The notes below the pieces were generated by a model. That model made no database searches and was not told where the DNA came from. It saw only the letters and a program-made list of their open reading frames with translations. A stretch of DNA of 64,000 bases, from contig CP026511.1 in assembly GCA_004010935.1 (NCBI GenBank), forward strand, positions 930,001 through 994,000. The letters are read 5' to 3'. The position numbers and the translations under genes are program-made. Below are positions 27,046-36,558 of this stretch, piece by piece (the stretch's first letter is position 1; each line of letters starts with the position of its first letter). The DNA comes from Pseudomonadaceae bacterium SI-3. GTDB taxonomy: Bacteria > Pseudomonadota > Gammaproteobacteria > Pseudomonadales > Pseudomonadaceae.

Positions 27046-27942
27046 TTAGAGAGGGCCTCGCTGCCCAAAAGCCTCACGCGCAAACTCCAAGAAGCTGCGC
27101 AGCTTTGGAGTCATTCTTCGGTCAGGGGCATAGAGGATGTGCATTGCGGTATTCGGCACCGGGTACTGCGGCAACAGACGCACCAGTGTCCCATCGCGCA
27201 GTGCATCGCTAACCAACTCTATCGGCTGTAGAACCACGCCTAGACCAGCTACAGCCGCTGCCAGCAGTGGATCACCTTGATTGATCGTTAATTTGCTTGT
27301 AATAGGAACATCTATACGCCCCTCCGGGCTGTCGAAGCTCCAGTGTGAGCGGCCATCAGAATAGGTAAACCCCAGACATTCCTGCTGCTGTAGATCCCAC
27401 GGATTGATGATGGGAGGGCGACGTGCAAGATAGGACGGCGCAGCGCATAAAACCATCTGATAGGGCTCCAGTGGCAATGCCTTCAACCCACTGCTCGCCA
27501 GCTCGCCGATGCGAAATACCACGTCGTAACCATCATCAACGATATCGACCAGTTCGTTCGATAACGTTAGGTCAACAGACACCTGAGGATACCGAACCAT
27601 GTATTCCAGCAGGCGTGGCGAAAGCGTGCGGATTCCGAACGTGACCGGCGCGTTGATGCGAAGGCGGCCGCTTGGTGTGCCCCGAGTGAGGGCAGCCAGG
27701 CTCTCGGCAGACTGCATGTCTGCAAGGATCAGTTTTGCTCGCGGGTAGAACGCCCTGCCGAAGTCGGTGAGGCTTTGCCTGCGCGTAGTCCGGTGCAGCA
27801 GGGAAACACCCAGATGTTGTTCGAGCATTTTCACCTGTTTCCCTACCAATTGAGGGGACAGATTCAGGTCGTCCGCAGCGGCGCTGAATGAACCCAGCTC
27901 AACTGTTTTGACGAACGTGGCCATCTGGGTCAGGCGATCCAT
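27046..27942 (-). CDS. LysR-family regulator
   Basis: A 298-residue LysR protein of the CrgA/YafC branch: MDRLTQMATFVKTVELGSFS, a helix-turn-helix to about residue 60, then an effector domain. The start at 27942 is preferred because the canonical N-terminus begins there. It is divergent from the MDR reductase at 28080, which it probably activates in response to a quinone or similar electrophile. Confidence 0.88.
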   Translation of the reverse strand: MDRLTQMATFVKTVELGSFSAAADDLNLSPQLVGKQVKMLEQHLGVSLLHRTTRRQSLTDFGRAFYPRAKLILADMQSAESLAALTRGTPSGRLRINAPVTFGIRTLSPRLLEYMVRYPQVSVDLTLSNELVDIVDDGYDVVFRIGELASSGLKALPLEPYQMVLCAAPSYLARRPPIINPWDLQQQECLGFTYSDGRSHWSFDSPEGRIDVPITSKLTINQGDPLLAAAVAGLGVVLQPIELVSDALRDGTLVRLLPQYPVPNTAMHILYAPDRRMTPKLRSFLEFAREAFGQRGPL

Positions 27943-28079
27943 TATAAACACTCTGTTTCTAGTAATACGCCATCGTAGGCATTTATCTAGCGCCAACCAA
28001 TGACTAAATTTTTGTCACCTTTCGAGTGCCCGGATACCTTCCGGATGTACGTCGAGGCCCATTGATAAACGAGGTATTT

Positions 28080-29072
28080 ATGATGGCACGCATTGTCAGA
28101 ATTCATGAATACGGTGACGCCAGCGTTCTGAAGCTGGAAGATCTGGAAGTATCGGCACCAGCAGCAAACGAGGTGCAAATTAGTGTTAAAGCTTTTGGCT
28201 TGAACCGAGCCGAAGTGATGTTCCGCAATCACGCATACCTACAAGAAGCGGAGTTCCCCAGCCGCTTAGGCTACGAGGCCGCAGGCATCGTAACGGCAGT
28301 TGGGAGCGACGTAACCGAGATCACGATTGGTGACTCGGTCGCTCTGATCCCACCTCTGGATATTGCTCGCTGGGGCACCTACGGCGAGTTGGCCAATGTA
28401 CCGGCCCACCTGGTGGTAAAGAGCCCTGAGAACTTGTCCTTTGAAGAGGCTGCGGCGTCTTGGATGCAGTACGTCACCGCCTGGGGGGGATTGATTGAAC
28501 AGGCGAAGCTACGTCAGGGCGATTTTGTCATCGTTACCGCCGCGTCAAGCAGTGTTGGCTTGGCCGCCTTCCAAATGGCTCGTATGGTCGGCGCCACATC
28601 GATTGCGATCACTCGAACTCACGCGAAGAAGCAAGCCCTACTTGATGCAGGCGCTGCGCATGTCATCGTCAGCGATGAAGAGGATATCGTCGAGCGTGTT
28701 ATGACGATAACTGCCGGTCAAGGCGCTCGCGTTGTATTCGATCCTGTAGGCGGGCCGTCCTTGGAACCTCTCACGCAGAGCATGGCGCGGGGCGGAATTT
28801 TGCTGGAGTACGGCGCACTTAGCTCTGAACCGACACCATTCCCACTGTTTACCGTGCTGGGCAAAAGCCTGACTTTGAAGGGCTATCTCTACGCAGAGAT
28901 TGTGGCCGACCCTGAAGCCCTAGAGAGAGCAAAGGCTTTTATTCTGCAAGGGTTGGAGTCCGGTGCGTTGCGCCCGATCATCGCAAAGACATTCACACTT
29001 AGCGACATCCAGGATGCCCATCGTTTCCTTGAAGCCAATCAGCAGATCGGCAAGATCGTGGTAACTGTCTGA
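28080..29072 (+). CDS. MDR-family NADPH:quinone oxidoreductase-like enzyme
   Basis: About 330 residues: GroES-like N-terminal fold with GLNRAEVMFR and GYEAAGIV, and a Rossmann domain with VTAASSSVGLAAFQ. The structural zinc cysteine cluster is absent, as in zinc-free quinone reductases (QOR type). GAGG lies five bases before 28080 (ATG ATG; 28083 is also possible). It is a clear paralogue of the gene at 46171-47160. It pairs with the divergent LysR gene. Confidence 0.87.
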   Translation: MMARIVRIHEYGDASVLKLEDLEVSAPAANEVQISVKAFGLNRAEVMFRNHAYLQEAEFPSRLGYEAAGIVTAVGSDVTEITIGDSVALIPPLDIARWGTYGELANVPAHLVVKSPENLSFEEAAASWMQYVTAWGGLIEQAKLRQGDFVIVTAASSSVGLAAFQMARMVGATSIAITRTHAKKQALLDAGAAHVIVSDEEDIVERVMTITAGQGARVVFDPVGGPSLEPLTQSMARGGILLEYGALSSEPTPFPLFTVLGKSLTLKGYLYAEIVADPEALERAKAFILQGLESGALRPIIAKTFTLSDIQDAHRFLEANQQIGKIVVTV

Positions 29073-29443
29073 CCAGCAATTATGGGGCTGAGAGCGTAAT
29101 CCTTCGGCCCCGATTCAAGCCAGCCCTGATGACCGCTTTTGGCCGATTCTGTGTATCCGTCCGGCCAACACACCTTCTTGGCCCCGACGCCAAAGGCGAT
29201 GGTGTCCACCTGATTTAAGTGGACACCATTTCTAGCCTTTTATGCCGCTGGGCAAACCTATTTTCCCGAGGGCGTGGCGCGGCCGGGTTGGTATCAGCCA
29301 ACGGACAGAGGTGTTGAGCGCAGGCTGGGAGAAAGACTCGCTTGGCTGCGCTCGCTCGATGATGAGACGCCGCCAGAGGCGGACGCCTGATCGGTCCATC
29401 CGAAACCTGCCCATCGTGATCTCACAAACTACAGGATAAGCAC
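29073..29443. other. Intergenic patchwork with extragenic motif and IS-end-like palindrome
   Basis: 371 bases without a gene. GCTTTTGGCCGATTCTG at about 29134-29150 is the same extragenic motif that hosts both IS1182 copies, here unoccupied or a relic. A 10-base perfect inverted repeat, TGGTGTCCAC/GTGGACACCA (29200-29209 and 29219-29228), looks like an IS3/IS481-type end. Confidence 0.5.
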
Positions 29444-29472
29444 ATGCCAGCCTCTTCTTTCGGTGAGTCCTC
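29427..29472 (+). repeat. Start-module repeat, copy B
   Basis: AACTACAGGATAAGCACATG followed by a TTCTTTCGGTGAGTCCTC segment closely matches 31318-31363. It spans the leader, ATG and first ten codons of the NhaA-DsbA gene (S-F-G-E-S-S). Confidence 0.8.
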
Positions 29473-31309
29473 GGCGCATATCAGACGGAGACGCGTTGCC
29501 CGCTATCTACGCACTGAGTCTGGGGCTGCGGTGCTGCTGGTGATCGTCACGGTTGTGGCGCTGGCGTGGGCGAACTCGCCGCTATCCGATGCCTATTTCG
29601 AGTTGTGGCACCTGGACGTCGGGTTCAACTTTGGGCCATTGGGCCTGCACATGGATCTGCATCACTGGGTCAACGACGGCCTGATGGTCGTCTTCTTCTT
29701 CCTGATCGGCCTGGAGGTGCGTCAGGAATTCGCCCACGGGTCGCTCAGGGACCGCAGCCGTGCCCGTCTCGCTCTGATCGCGGGGGTCGCGGGTGTCGTG
29801 CTGCCCGCGCTGCTGTATGTCCTGATCGTGGGGCTGGCAGGAAGTGAGGGCCTGCGCGGGTGGGGGGCGGTGGTCGGTACCGATACGGCGTTCATGCTGG
29901 GCACCCTGGCGATCGTCGGCCCGCGGCTATCCGGTCAGTTGCGCGTGTTCTTGCTCACCCTGACCGTGGTCGATGACTTCCTCGCCGTGTCCATCATCGG
30001 CATCGTCTATAGCGAGGAGATCCGCGTCGTCCCGTTGCTGATCGCCCTCGCCAGTCTCGTCGGGTTGTGGTTGCTGGGGCGCACCCGCCAGTGGCGGGCA
30101 ACGCCGTATGTGCTGATCGTGATCGTGCTGTGGCTCGCGACCGTGTACTCCGGCATTCATGCCTCCCTCGCCGGGATGGCCGCGGGGCTCCTGATCCCCG
30201 CCTACGCAACGCAACGTCACAAGGTCGTCGCGGCAAGACAGTTGTTCCGTGACTTCTGGCAGTCTCCGAGTGCCGCATCGGCTCGCGCAGTGGACTGCGG
30301 GCTGTCCCAGGGTATCTCGGTGAATGAGCGGCTGCACGAGTTCCTGCGGCTGCCGACAGCGCTGCTGATCGTGCCGGTGTTCGCCTTGGCGAACGCCGGG
30401 GTGGACCTGCGTGGTGGGCTGCTCGCGGAGGCCTTCGGCTCGCCCGTGACCTGGGGCGTCATCGCGGGGCTCGTGCTCGGCAAGCTCCTGGGCATCGGGC
30501 TCATCACTCTCGCCGCGGTCCGCCTCGGCTTGGGGCGCCTGCCGGCGGGTGTCGGAATGGGGAGCGTGTTCGGTGGTGCGGCACTGTCCGGGATCGGGTT
30601 CACCGTGTCGCTGCTCATCATCGGACTCGCGTTCGGCACGACCTCCGACCTGGGCCGCCAGGCGACGGTCGGCGTGCTCGTGTCGATGATGCTCGCCACG
30701 TTGCTCGGGTGGCTCATCTTCAAGGTTGCCGCACGCAGGTGGGGTGAGGAGACCGCCGATCTGCCGATGGTGCTTGAGCCGCCGGTCGATCCCGAGGTCG
30801 ATCACATCCGCGGGCCAGAGGACGCGCAGCTCACGCTGGTGGAGTACGTGGACTTCGAGTGCGCGTACTGTGCGCACGCTACCGGTTCTTGGGAGGATCT
30901 GCGCGCCCACTTCGGGGACGACCTGCGGTATGTGGTGCGCCATTTGCCGCACCACCCGCATGGGCCGATCGCCGCGCGTGCGTCCGAGGCGGCATCGAAT
31001 CAGGGGATGTTCTGGCCGTGGCTGGACTTCGTGTTTACCCGTCAGCACGCGCTGGAGCGCGAGGATCTGATCGGCTACGCCGTAGAGCTTGGGCTCGACG
31101 TCGATCGGTTCATCGCGGATCTCGACAGCTCTGCGGTGATCGAGCGTGTCGAGCGCGACCTCGCCAGTGCGGTCGCCAGCGGTGCGCATGTCACGCCGAC
31201 GTTCTTCGTCGAGGGTCGCCGCCTGCGCGGTAGCTACGACGCCCGCACTGTCACCGCAGCGCTCGAAGCCAGTCGCCGCGGCCCCCGGACTCAGGAAGTC
31301 CCGTCCTGA
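29444..31309 (+). CDS. nhaA: NhaA Na+/H+ antiporter fused to a DsbA-like thioredoxin domain
   Basis: The 621-residue protein begins with a NhaA membrane domain (about residues 20-430). It includes TVVDDFLAVSIIG, whose paired aspartates are the ion-binding residues of NhaA. A DsbA/thioredoxin domain follows (about 445-610) with FECAYCAH (CxxC) and a cis-proline VTPTFFV. Fusions of this type are known mainly from actinobacteria. The very high third-position G+C, which leaves a long open antisense frame, fits foreign origin. Likely roles are pH or sodium homeostasis plus redox protection of an envelope target. Its first ten codons are the shared start module. Confidence 0.88.
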   Translation: MPASSFGESSAHIRRRRVARYLRTESGAAVLLVIVTVVALAWANSPLSDAYFELWHLDVGFNFGPLGLHMDLHHWVNDGLMVVFFFLIGLEVRQEFAHGSLRDRSRARLALIAGVAGVVLPALLYVLIVGLAGSEGLRGWGAVVGTDTAFMLGTLAIVGPRLSGQLRVFLLTLTVVDDFLAVSIIGIVYSEEIRVVPLLIALASLVGLWLLGRTRQWRATPYVLIVIVLWLATVYSGIHASLAGMAAGLLIPAYATQRHKVVAARQLFRDFWQSPSAASARAVDCGLSQGISVNERLHEFLRLPTALLIVPVFALANAGVDLRGGLLAEAFGSPVTWGVIAGLVLGKLLGIGLITLAAVRLGLGRLPAGVGMGSVFGGAALSGIGFTVSLLIIGLAFGTTSDLGRQATVGVLVSMMLATLLGWLIFKVAARRWGEETADLPMVLEPPVDPEVDHIRGPEDAQLTLVEYVDFECAYCAHATGSWEDLRAHFGDDLRYVVRHLPHHPHGPIAARASEAASNQGMFWPWLDFVFTRQHALEREDLIGYAVELGLDVDRFIADLDSSAVIERVERDLASAVASGAHVTPTFFVEGRRLRGSYDARTVTAALEASRRGPRTQEVPS

Positions 31310-31317
31310 GCGGGACG

Positions 31318-31380
31318 AACTACAGGATAAGAACATGCCAAACAATTCTTTCGGTGAATCCTCTTGTACCGCTGCGGCCA
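31318..31380 (+). repeat. Start-module repeat, copy C
   Basis: AACTACAGGATAAGAACATG and the following 46 bases match copy B (leader and first codons) and copy A (the first 46 bases from the ATG). It forms the start of the UvrA-like gene only nine bases after the NhaA-DsbA stop. Confidence 0.8.
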
Positions 31381-33986
31381 GCGGCCTCGTGCAGGTGCGT
31401 GGCGCGCGCGAGAACAACCTCAAGGAGGTGGACGTCTCCATCCCGCGTAACGCGCTGGTGGTGTTCTCGGGTGTCTCCGGCTCCGGTAAGTCCTCGCTGG
31501 CCTTTGGCACCATCTATGCCGAGGCCCAGCGGCGCTACTTCGAGTCGGTGGCCCCCTATGCGCGGCGACTGATCGACCAGGCGGGCGTGCCGGACGTCGA
31601 TGCGATCGACGGCCTGCCGCCGGCGGTGGCGCTGCAACAGCAGCGGGGCTCCAGCAACGCGCGTTCCTCTGTGGGCAGTGTGACCACCTTGTCCAGCCTG
31701 GTGCGGATGATGTATTCGCGCGCCGGCGCCTACCCAGCCAACCAGCCCATGCTGTACGCCGAGGATTTTTCGCCCAACACGCCGCAGGGAGCGTGCCCGA
31801 CCTGCCACGGCCTGGGCCATGTGTACGAGGTGACTGAGGCCATCATGGTGCCCGATCCCTCCCTGAGCATCCGCGAGCGGGCGATCGCCTCCTGGCCCCC
31901 CGCCTGGCAAGGCCAGAACCTGCGCGACATCCTGGTCAGCATGGGCTACGACGTTGACCGACCGTGGAAGGACCTGCCAAAGAAGGATCGCGACTGGATT
32001 CTGTTCACCGAGGAAACACCGACGGTGCCGGTGTACGCCGGCTTCACGCCCGCCGAAACCCGCGCCGCGCTCAAGCGCAAGATGGAGCCGAGCTACATGG
32101 GCACCTTCACCGGCGCCCGGCGGTATGTGATGCACACCTTTGCCAACACCCAGAGCGCGCTGATGAGAAAGCGCGTGTCCCGGTTCATGGAGGGCAAACC
32201 GTGCCCCACCTGCCACGGCAAGCGGCTCAAGCCCGAGGCGCTGTCGGTCACCTTCGCCGGCGTGGACATCGGCGCGTTCATGCAGATGCCGCTGGACCAG
32301 TTGGCGGCCTTGCTCGAACCCATCGCCCAGGGCGATTTCCGCGCCCATGCAGCGGGGGCGGCTACGGACAAGGAAGCGACCCGACGCGACCGTGCCGAAC
32401 GCGCGGCCTCCGGTCGCGCCGTCCATGCGGTATCGCCCGACGTGCGCCGCACCTCGGCGCTATCGGAAGAAAAGCGCCTCGCCGCGCAGCGCCTGGCTGG
32501 AGGCGTGATGGCGCGCCTGCGCCAACTGCGCGAGCTAGGCCTGGGCTACCTGACGCTGGACCGGGCCACGCCGACGCTTTCGGCCGGCGAGTTGCAGCGC
32601 CTGCGGCTGGCCACGCAATTGAGTTCCCTGCTGTTCGGTGTCGTGTACGTGCTCGACGAGCCCTCCGCGGGCCTGCACCCCTCCGATAGCCAGGCCCTGT
32701 ACGACGCACTCGACCGGCTGCGCGACGCCGGCAACTCGGTGTTCGTGGTGGAGCACGACTTGGACCTGATGCGCCGCGCGCAATGGCTCGTGGATGTCGG
32801 GCCGGATGCTGGGGAGCGTGGCGGCCGCGTGCTCTACAGCGGCGAGCCGGATGGCCTGCGCAAGATTGCCGAATCGCGCACCGCCCGCTATCTGTTCGAG
32901 GAGATCCCCGCGCCGGGAAGCCGGGCACGCGAAGCGACCGGCTGGCTGGAACTGCAGGGCATCCACCGCCACAACCTGCATGGCGTGGATGCACGCATTC
33001 CGCTGGGCGTGCTGACGGCCGTCACCGGTATCTCCGGCTCCGGCAAGTCCAGCCTCGTCGCGCAGGCCCTGCCGGAGTTGGTGCTGCTGCACCTGGGCCA
33101 CGAGCCGGAAGACGATGCGGCCGAAAGCGCCACCAGCGAAGGGCCGGCGGTGATCGAAGCGACTGGCGGTCATCTGGCGGGCGATGTGGACGCCATACAG
33201 CGCCTGGTGCAGGTGGACCAGAAGCCGATCGGGCGCACGCCGCGCTCGAACCTGGCTACCTACACGGGTCTGTTCGACCATGTGCGCAAGCTGTTCGCCG
33301 CCACGCCCGATGCTCGACGCCGCCGCTATGATGCCGGACGGTTCTCGTTCAACGTCGCCAAGGGGCGCTGCGAGACTTGCGAGGGCGAGGGTTTCGTTAG
33401 CGTGGAACTGCTGTTCATGCCCAGCGTGTACGCGCCGTGCCCGACCTGCCATGGCGCGCGCTACAACGAGGCCACGCTGAAGGTGCAGTGGAACGGGCGC
33501 AACATCGCCGAGGTGCTGCAGATGACCGTGGACGATGCCAGCGAATTCTTCGCGGGTGAAGACGCGGTGGCAAGGCCCCTGCAACTGCTGCGCGACATCG
33601 GACTGGGCTATCTGCGCCTGGGGCAACCGGCCACTGAGCTTTCCGGTGGCGAGGCGCAGCGCATCAAGCTGGCGACCGAGCTTCAGCGCAGCCAGCGCGG
33701 CCGAAGCCTGTACGTGCTCGACGAGCCGACCACCGGGCTGCACGCGTCGGATGCCGACCGGCTGCTGGTGCAGTTGCAGCGCCTGGTCGATGCCAGCAAT
33801 ACCGTAGTGATGATCGAGCACGACATGCGTGCGGTGGCCCAAGCCGACTGGGTGATCGACGTAGGGCCAGGCGCGGGCGCTGCCGGCGGCAGCATCGTGG
33901 TGGCGGGTTCCCCTCAGCAGGTGGCCCGAAAGTCTGGCAGCCGAACCGCTCCGTTCCTTGCACGGGAGTTGGCGCGGGTCGAGTAG
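31335..33986 (+). CDS. UvrA-like ABC ATPase (UvrA2/DrrC type)
   Basis: An 883-residue paralogue of excinuclease subunit UvrA with two ABC modules: Walker A GVSGSGKSS near residue 43 and GISGSGKSS near 560, signature regions LSAGELQRL and LSGGEAQRI, Walker B VYVLDEPSAGLH and LYVLDEPTTGLH, and zinc-type cysteine pairs (CPTCHG, CETCEGEG). It is shorter than housekeeping UvrA (about 940). UvrA2/DrrC-type proteins protect DNA from intercalators or alkylating agents. The start at 31335 lies in the start-module repeat; frames extending upstream overlap nhaA. High G+C suggests acquisition with the NhaA-DsbA gene. Confidence 0.88.
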   Translation: MPNNSFGESSCTAAASGLVQVRGARENNLKEVDVSIPRNALVVFSGVSGSGKSSLAFGTIYAEAQRRYFESVAPYARRLIDQAGVPDVDAIDGLPPAVALQQQRGSSNARSSVGSVTTLSSLVRMMYSRAGAYPANQPMLYAEDFSPNTPQGACPTCHGLGHVYEVTEAIMVPDPSLSIRERAIASWPPAWQGQNLRDILVSMGYDVDRPWKDLPKKDRDWILFTEETPTVPVYAGFTPAETRAALKRKMEPSYMGTFTGARRYVMHTFANTQSALMRKRVSRFMEGKPCPTCHGKRLKPEALSVTFAGVDIGAFMQMPLDQLAALLEPIAQGDFRAHAAGAATDKEATRRDRAERAASGRAVHAVSPDVRRTSALSEEKRLAAQRLAGGVMARLRQLRELGLGYLTLDRATPTLSAGELQRLRLATQLSSLLFGVVYVLDEPSAGLHPSDSQALYDALDRLRDAGNSVFVVEHDLDLMRRAQWLVDVGPDAGERGGRVLYSGEPDGLRKIAESRTARYLFEEIPAPGSRAREATGWLELQGIHRHNLHGVDARIPLGVLTAVTGISGSGKSSLVAQALPELVLLHLGHEPEDDAAESATSEGPAVIEATGGHLAGDVDAIQRLVQVDQKPIGRTPRSNLATYTGLFDHVRKLFAATPDARRRRYDAGRFSFNVAKGRCETCEGEGFVSVELLFMPSVYAPCPTCHGARYNEATLKVQWNGRNIAEVLQMTVDDASEFFAGEDAVARPLQLLRDIGLGYLRLGQPATELSGGEAQRIKLATELQRSQRGRSLYVLDEPTTGLHASDADRLLVQLQRLVDASNTVVMIEHDMRAVAQADWVIDVGPGAGAAGGSIVVAGSPQQVARKSGSRTAPFLARELARVE

Positions 33987-34065
33987 CTTAGTTCGCCAAA
34001 TGTTGCCAGCTTCGCGGGGCATTGATCGTCGCCACACGGTGGTGACGGTCGCTGCCCGAGTCGCG

Positions 34066-35515
34066 TCATCCTTCCTGAGTCAAAGCAAGATAGGGATTGT
34101 TGGGCGGTATTTCGGCGAATACCAAGGACCCATTTTCGAGGAGGTAGCCATGCAGTCGGCGGGACTTCCTCGGGCCCGTGACTTCACAGGTCCAAATGTT
34201 CAGGCCATTTGAGTGCTTGCGGTGTAGCTGCAGTTTCTCAAAGCGCTTTTGCACCCACTGCCAATCCTGTTGCTTGTCCTGCCTGGCTAGCGCATCCACC
34301 TGGGGATGTTCCTGCGCATAGCGATGGAACACGCCGGGACTGACCAGGTAGGCGGTGTCGCTCACCGTATGCACGAGCGCCTTGGCGTCGTTGATGATGA
34401 GTCGCCGCGCGGCGACTCCCTGTTGCAGCCACGTCATGAAATGCTCCCCGGATGGTATCGCGACTATTGGAGTTGATGCAGGTCCAGGCGCAGGGGTAAG
34501 TGGCAAGGGAGACGCTGCGGCTGTGGTTGGGGCAGGAACGTCAGGCTGGGCAGGGACTTTCTCCACTGGCTCTTCACTCTTCCCCATGTCGGCCGTGCCA
34601 TCCAATCCAACCATCGGCAGCATGTCCTCCATGACGTCGGGCACGGGCGGGGCCGCAGTCGGCAAGGCGGTATCGCTGCGAGGGCATTCCCAAGGGGGAG
34701 TCTCCTGACCTTCGGGTGCTGGCTGCCCCACGACCGCGGGCGGTGTGCCTGGTGCACTGCCGTTGATTTCCGCTGGCGTCGTGTCGATCGCCACCGTGCC
34801 TGCGAAAAGCGCTGGCCGCTCGCCGGATTCCCAGATCAGCGCGGGCGCGAGGCGCAACAGGGTGAACGAGTAGGACCAGCCGGTCGCACTGGTCACGGTC
34901 GCGCGCCAGACCGCCTTGCCGTCTGAGGTAGGCTGGAGCATGCCGTGGTCCTGCAGCACGTTGAAGACGGCGGTGTTGTTCGCAGGAATGCCGTCGATCC
35001 CCTGAGACAGCAGGTGCGCGCGCAGCTTGTCCGAGACAGTCTTGCTCACCAGCCACAGCCCATCCTCAGTGAGCCAGCCATCGGAGGCTTCCGGCTGATT
35101 CAGCTTCAACTGTTCCTTGAGCAGGAAGCGCAGCCCGTCCAGCAGCTTGCGTTGCAGCGCGTGCCTGGGCGCGGCCATGGCGCGCGCGGGATCGCCGCCC
35201 AGTTCCTGTGCCACAGAAGCGCGATCAGCCTGCACGACCAGTTCACCCAGCACGCCGGCGTGCTCGTACTGCCCGGCCAAGACGTAGAGCAATGGTGCCC
35301 ACAGAGACGGATAGCCGCTGAGCCAGTCTAGGAGCGGACCATCGAGCAATTGGCGGTAGAGCAGCCCTGTTGCGGCGCTGTGCAACCGGTACTCGCGGTC
35401 TTCGCGGTAGCGGAAGCGGTACGACTGGTGCAGCGGGCCGTGCCAGGGATGCCACAGCGAGCCGTCTGCCAGCTCGACCAGCAGATCGACGGCCACCTTG
35501 CCGATGTCGTGCAGC
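34066..35515 (-). pseudogene. MobH/TraI relaxase of an integrative conjugative element, 3' two-thirds
   Basis: From HDIGKVAVDLLVELADGSLW onward the frame matches the MobH (TraI_2) relaxases of PFGI-1/clc-type elements, including the C-terminal domain (about WLQQGVAARRLIINDAKALV to the end). The N-terminal part with most of the HD-type catalytic residues is missing and replaced by an IS66 fragment near 35510. It shows that an ICE once occupied this locus. Confidence 0.75.
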
Positions 35516-35845
35516 CACGGCGTTGTAACCGGCGTAGTCGTCGGTCATCAGGTAGCCGCGGTAGCCATCGAGCAGGCGTAGCGGCACCTCCTGCGCGCGG
35601 CTGGCTGTGTAGTCGAAAAGGATCACCGGCTTGTCCGGCGGCCCACCGCTTTGCACCCACATCCAGGATTGTGCCGAGGGGTCGCGTCCCGGTTCATGCA
35701 GCACCTGCAAGCGCGTTTCGTCGCAGTGCAACACGGGGTAGTCCAGCAGCTTGTCGCGCATCAGGTTGAGCAACGGTTGCAGTTGCTCGCCACTTTGGAT
35801 CACCCAACGCGCCAGGGGCTGGCGTGGGATGTCGACGCCGTGGCG
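35510..35845 (-). pseudogene. IS66-family transposase fragment
   Basis: HGVDIPRQPLARWVIQSG through HCDETRLQVLHE and GYRGYLMTDDYAGYN is the central catalytic part of an IS66 transposase. The frame shifts into the relaxase remnant at its left end and has unrelated sequence at its right end. Confidence 0.75.
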
Positions 35846-36114
35846 GCTGCCCCCTAAAGAAGGTTGGCCGTAGAAGAGCACTTGAAGGGCTTCGCGTCCC
35901 TCTCTGGAGTGTGCTGTCTTTTGCGTGTACAGCCCTGGTTTCAGCGTTGTCAAGTGGCAGTTTTGCTATAGGAGCGTTTTTTCCGCGCACCGCATCACTG
36001 GTAATGCTATTCGATCACTCGAAGCTTCGGATGATCTGATCGTTATTTGGTCAGATTGCTGTTTTTGACATCGGCAAAGACTGAAATCAGTCAGAAATAC
36101 AAGGGTGTGCAGCC

Positions 36115-36420
36115 CTAGATTCTTTCTTGCAGCGCCTTGAAGAAGGCATCGATATTCTCATCGTGGCGTTTGTAGTAGGTCCAGGGGCCGATCCGCTGCG
36201 ATGTCACCAATTGCGCGCGCTGTAGAGCTGCGAGATAAAGCGATGTCGTTGACTGCGAGAGGCCCGTGCGCTCTTGGATGATACTGACGCACACGCCTAC
36301 CGTTTCTGGGTCGACTTCCTGCTCGGGAAAGACTGTCCTGGGATCCTTGAGCCAATTGAGGATGGCAAGGCGCGTCGGGTTCGCCAATGCTTTCAGGGCT
36401 TCGTTGACGTCAATAGTCAT
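36115..36420 (-). CDS. ArsR-type winged-helix regulator
   Basis: A 101-residue protein: LKALANPTRLAILNWL opening, HTH around GLSQSTTSLYLAALQRAQLV, and a wing. No obvious metal-binding cysteine motif is present (one Cys at the VGVCVS position), so it may sense a reactive compound. A perfect 14-base palindrome lies 26 bases upstream of the start. The reductase genes upstream on the same strand are candidate targets. Confidence 0.82.
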   Translation of the reverse strand: MTIDVNEALKALANPTRLAILNWLKDPRTVFPEQEVDPETVGVCVSIIQERTGLSQSTTSLYLAALQRAQLVTSQRIGPWTYYKRHDENIDAFFKALQERI

Positions 36421-36445
36421 GAATTTTTTGAGACCTGTTTTTTTC

Positions 36446-36459
36446 GATATCTAGATATC
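36446..36459. promoter_or_regulatory. Candidate ArsR operator
   Basis: GATATCTAGATATC is a perfect palindrome just upstream of the ArsR-type gene, in the position expected for autoregulation. A related sequence (AGATATCT with TTAGATCTA) lies at 41658-41676 upstream of the formaldehyde dehydrogenase gene. Confidence 0.6.
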
Positions 36460-36558
36460 TTCCTGATTCGCGCATCAAATTGGAAGGCTTCGCCATGATC
36501 TCTGCGCGCCTGCCCGTCGCAATGACGGGCTGGTTTGGACTGGAATCCTATTGCCCTG

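Noticed and set aside
29927..31513. A 528-codon frame antisense to the NhaA-DsbA gene
   Set aside because: It exists because of the extreme third-position G+C of the sense gene; no domain is seen.
32535..34037. A 500-codon frame antisense to the UvrA-like gene
   Set aside because: A shadow of the high-GC sense frame; the sense strand has complete ABC motifs.
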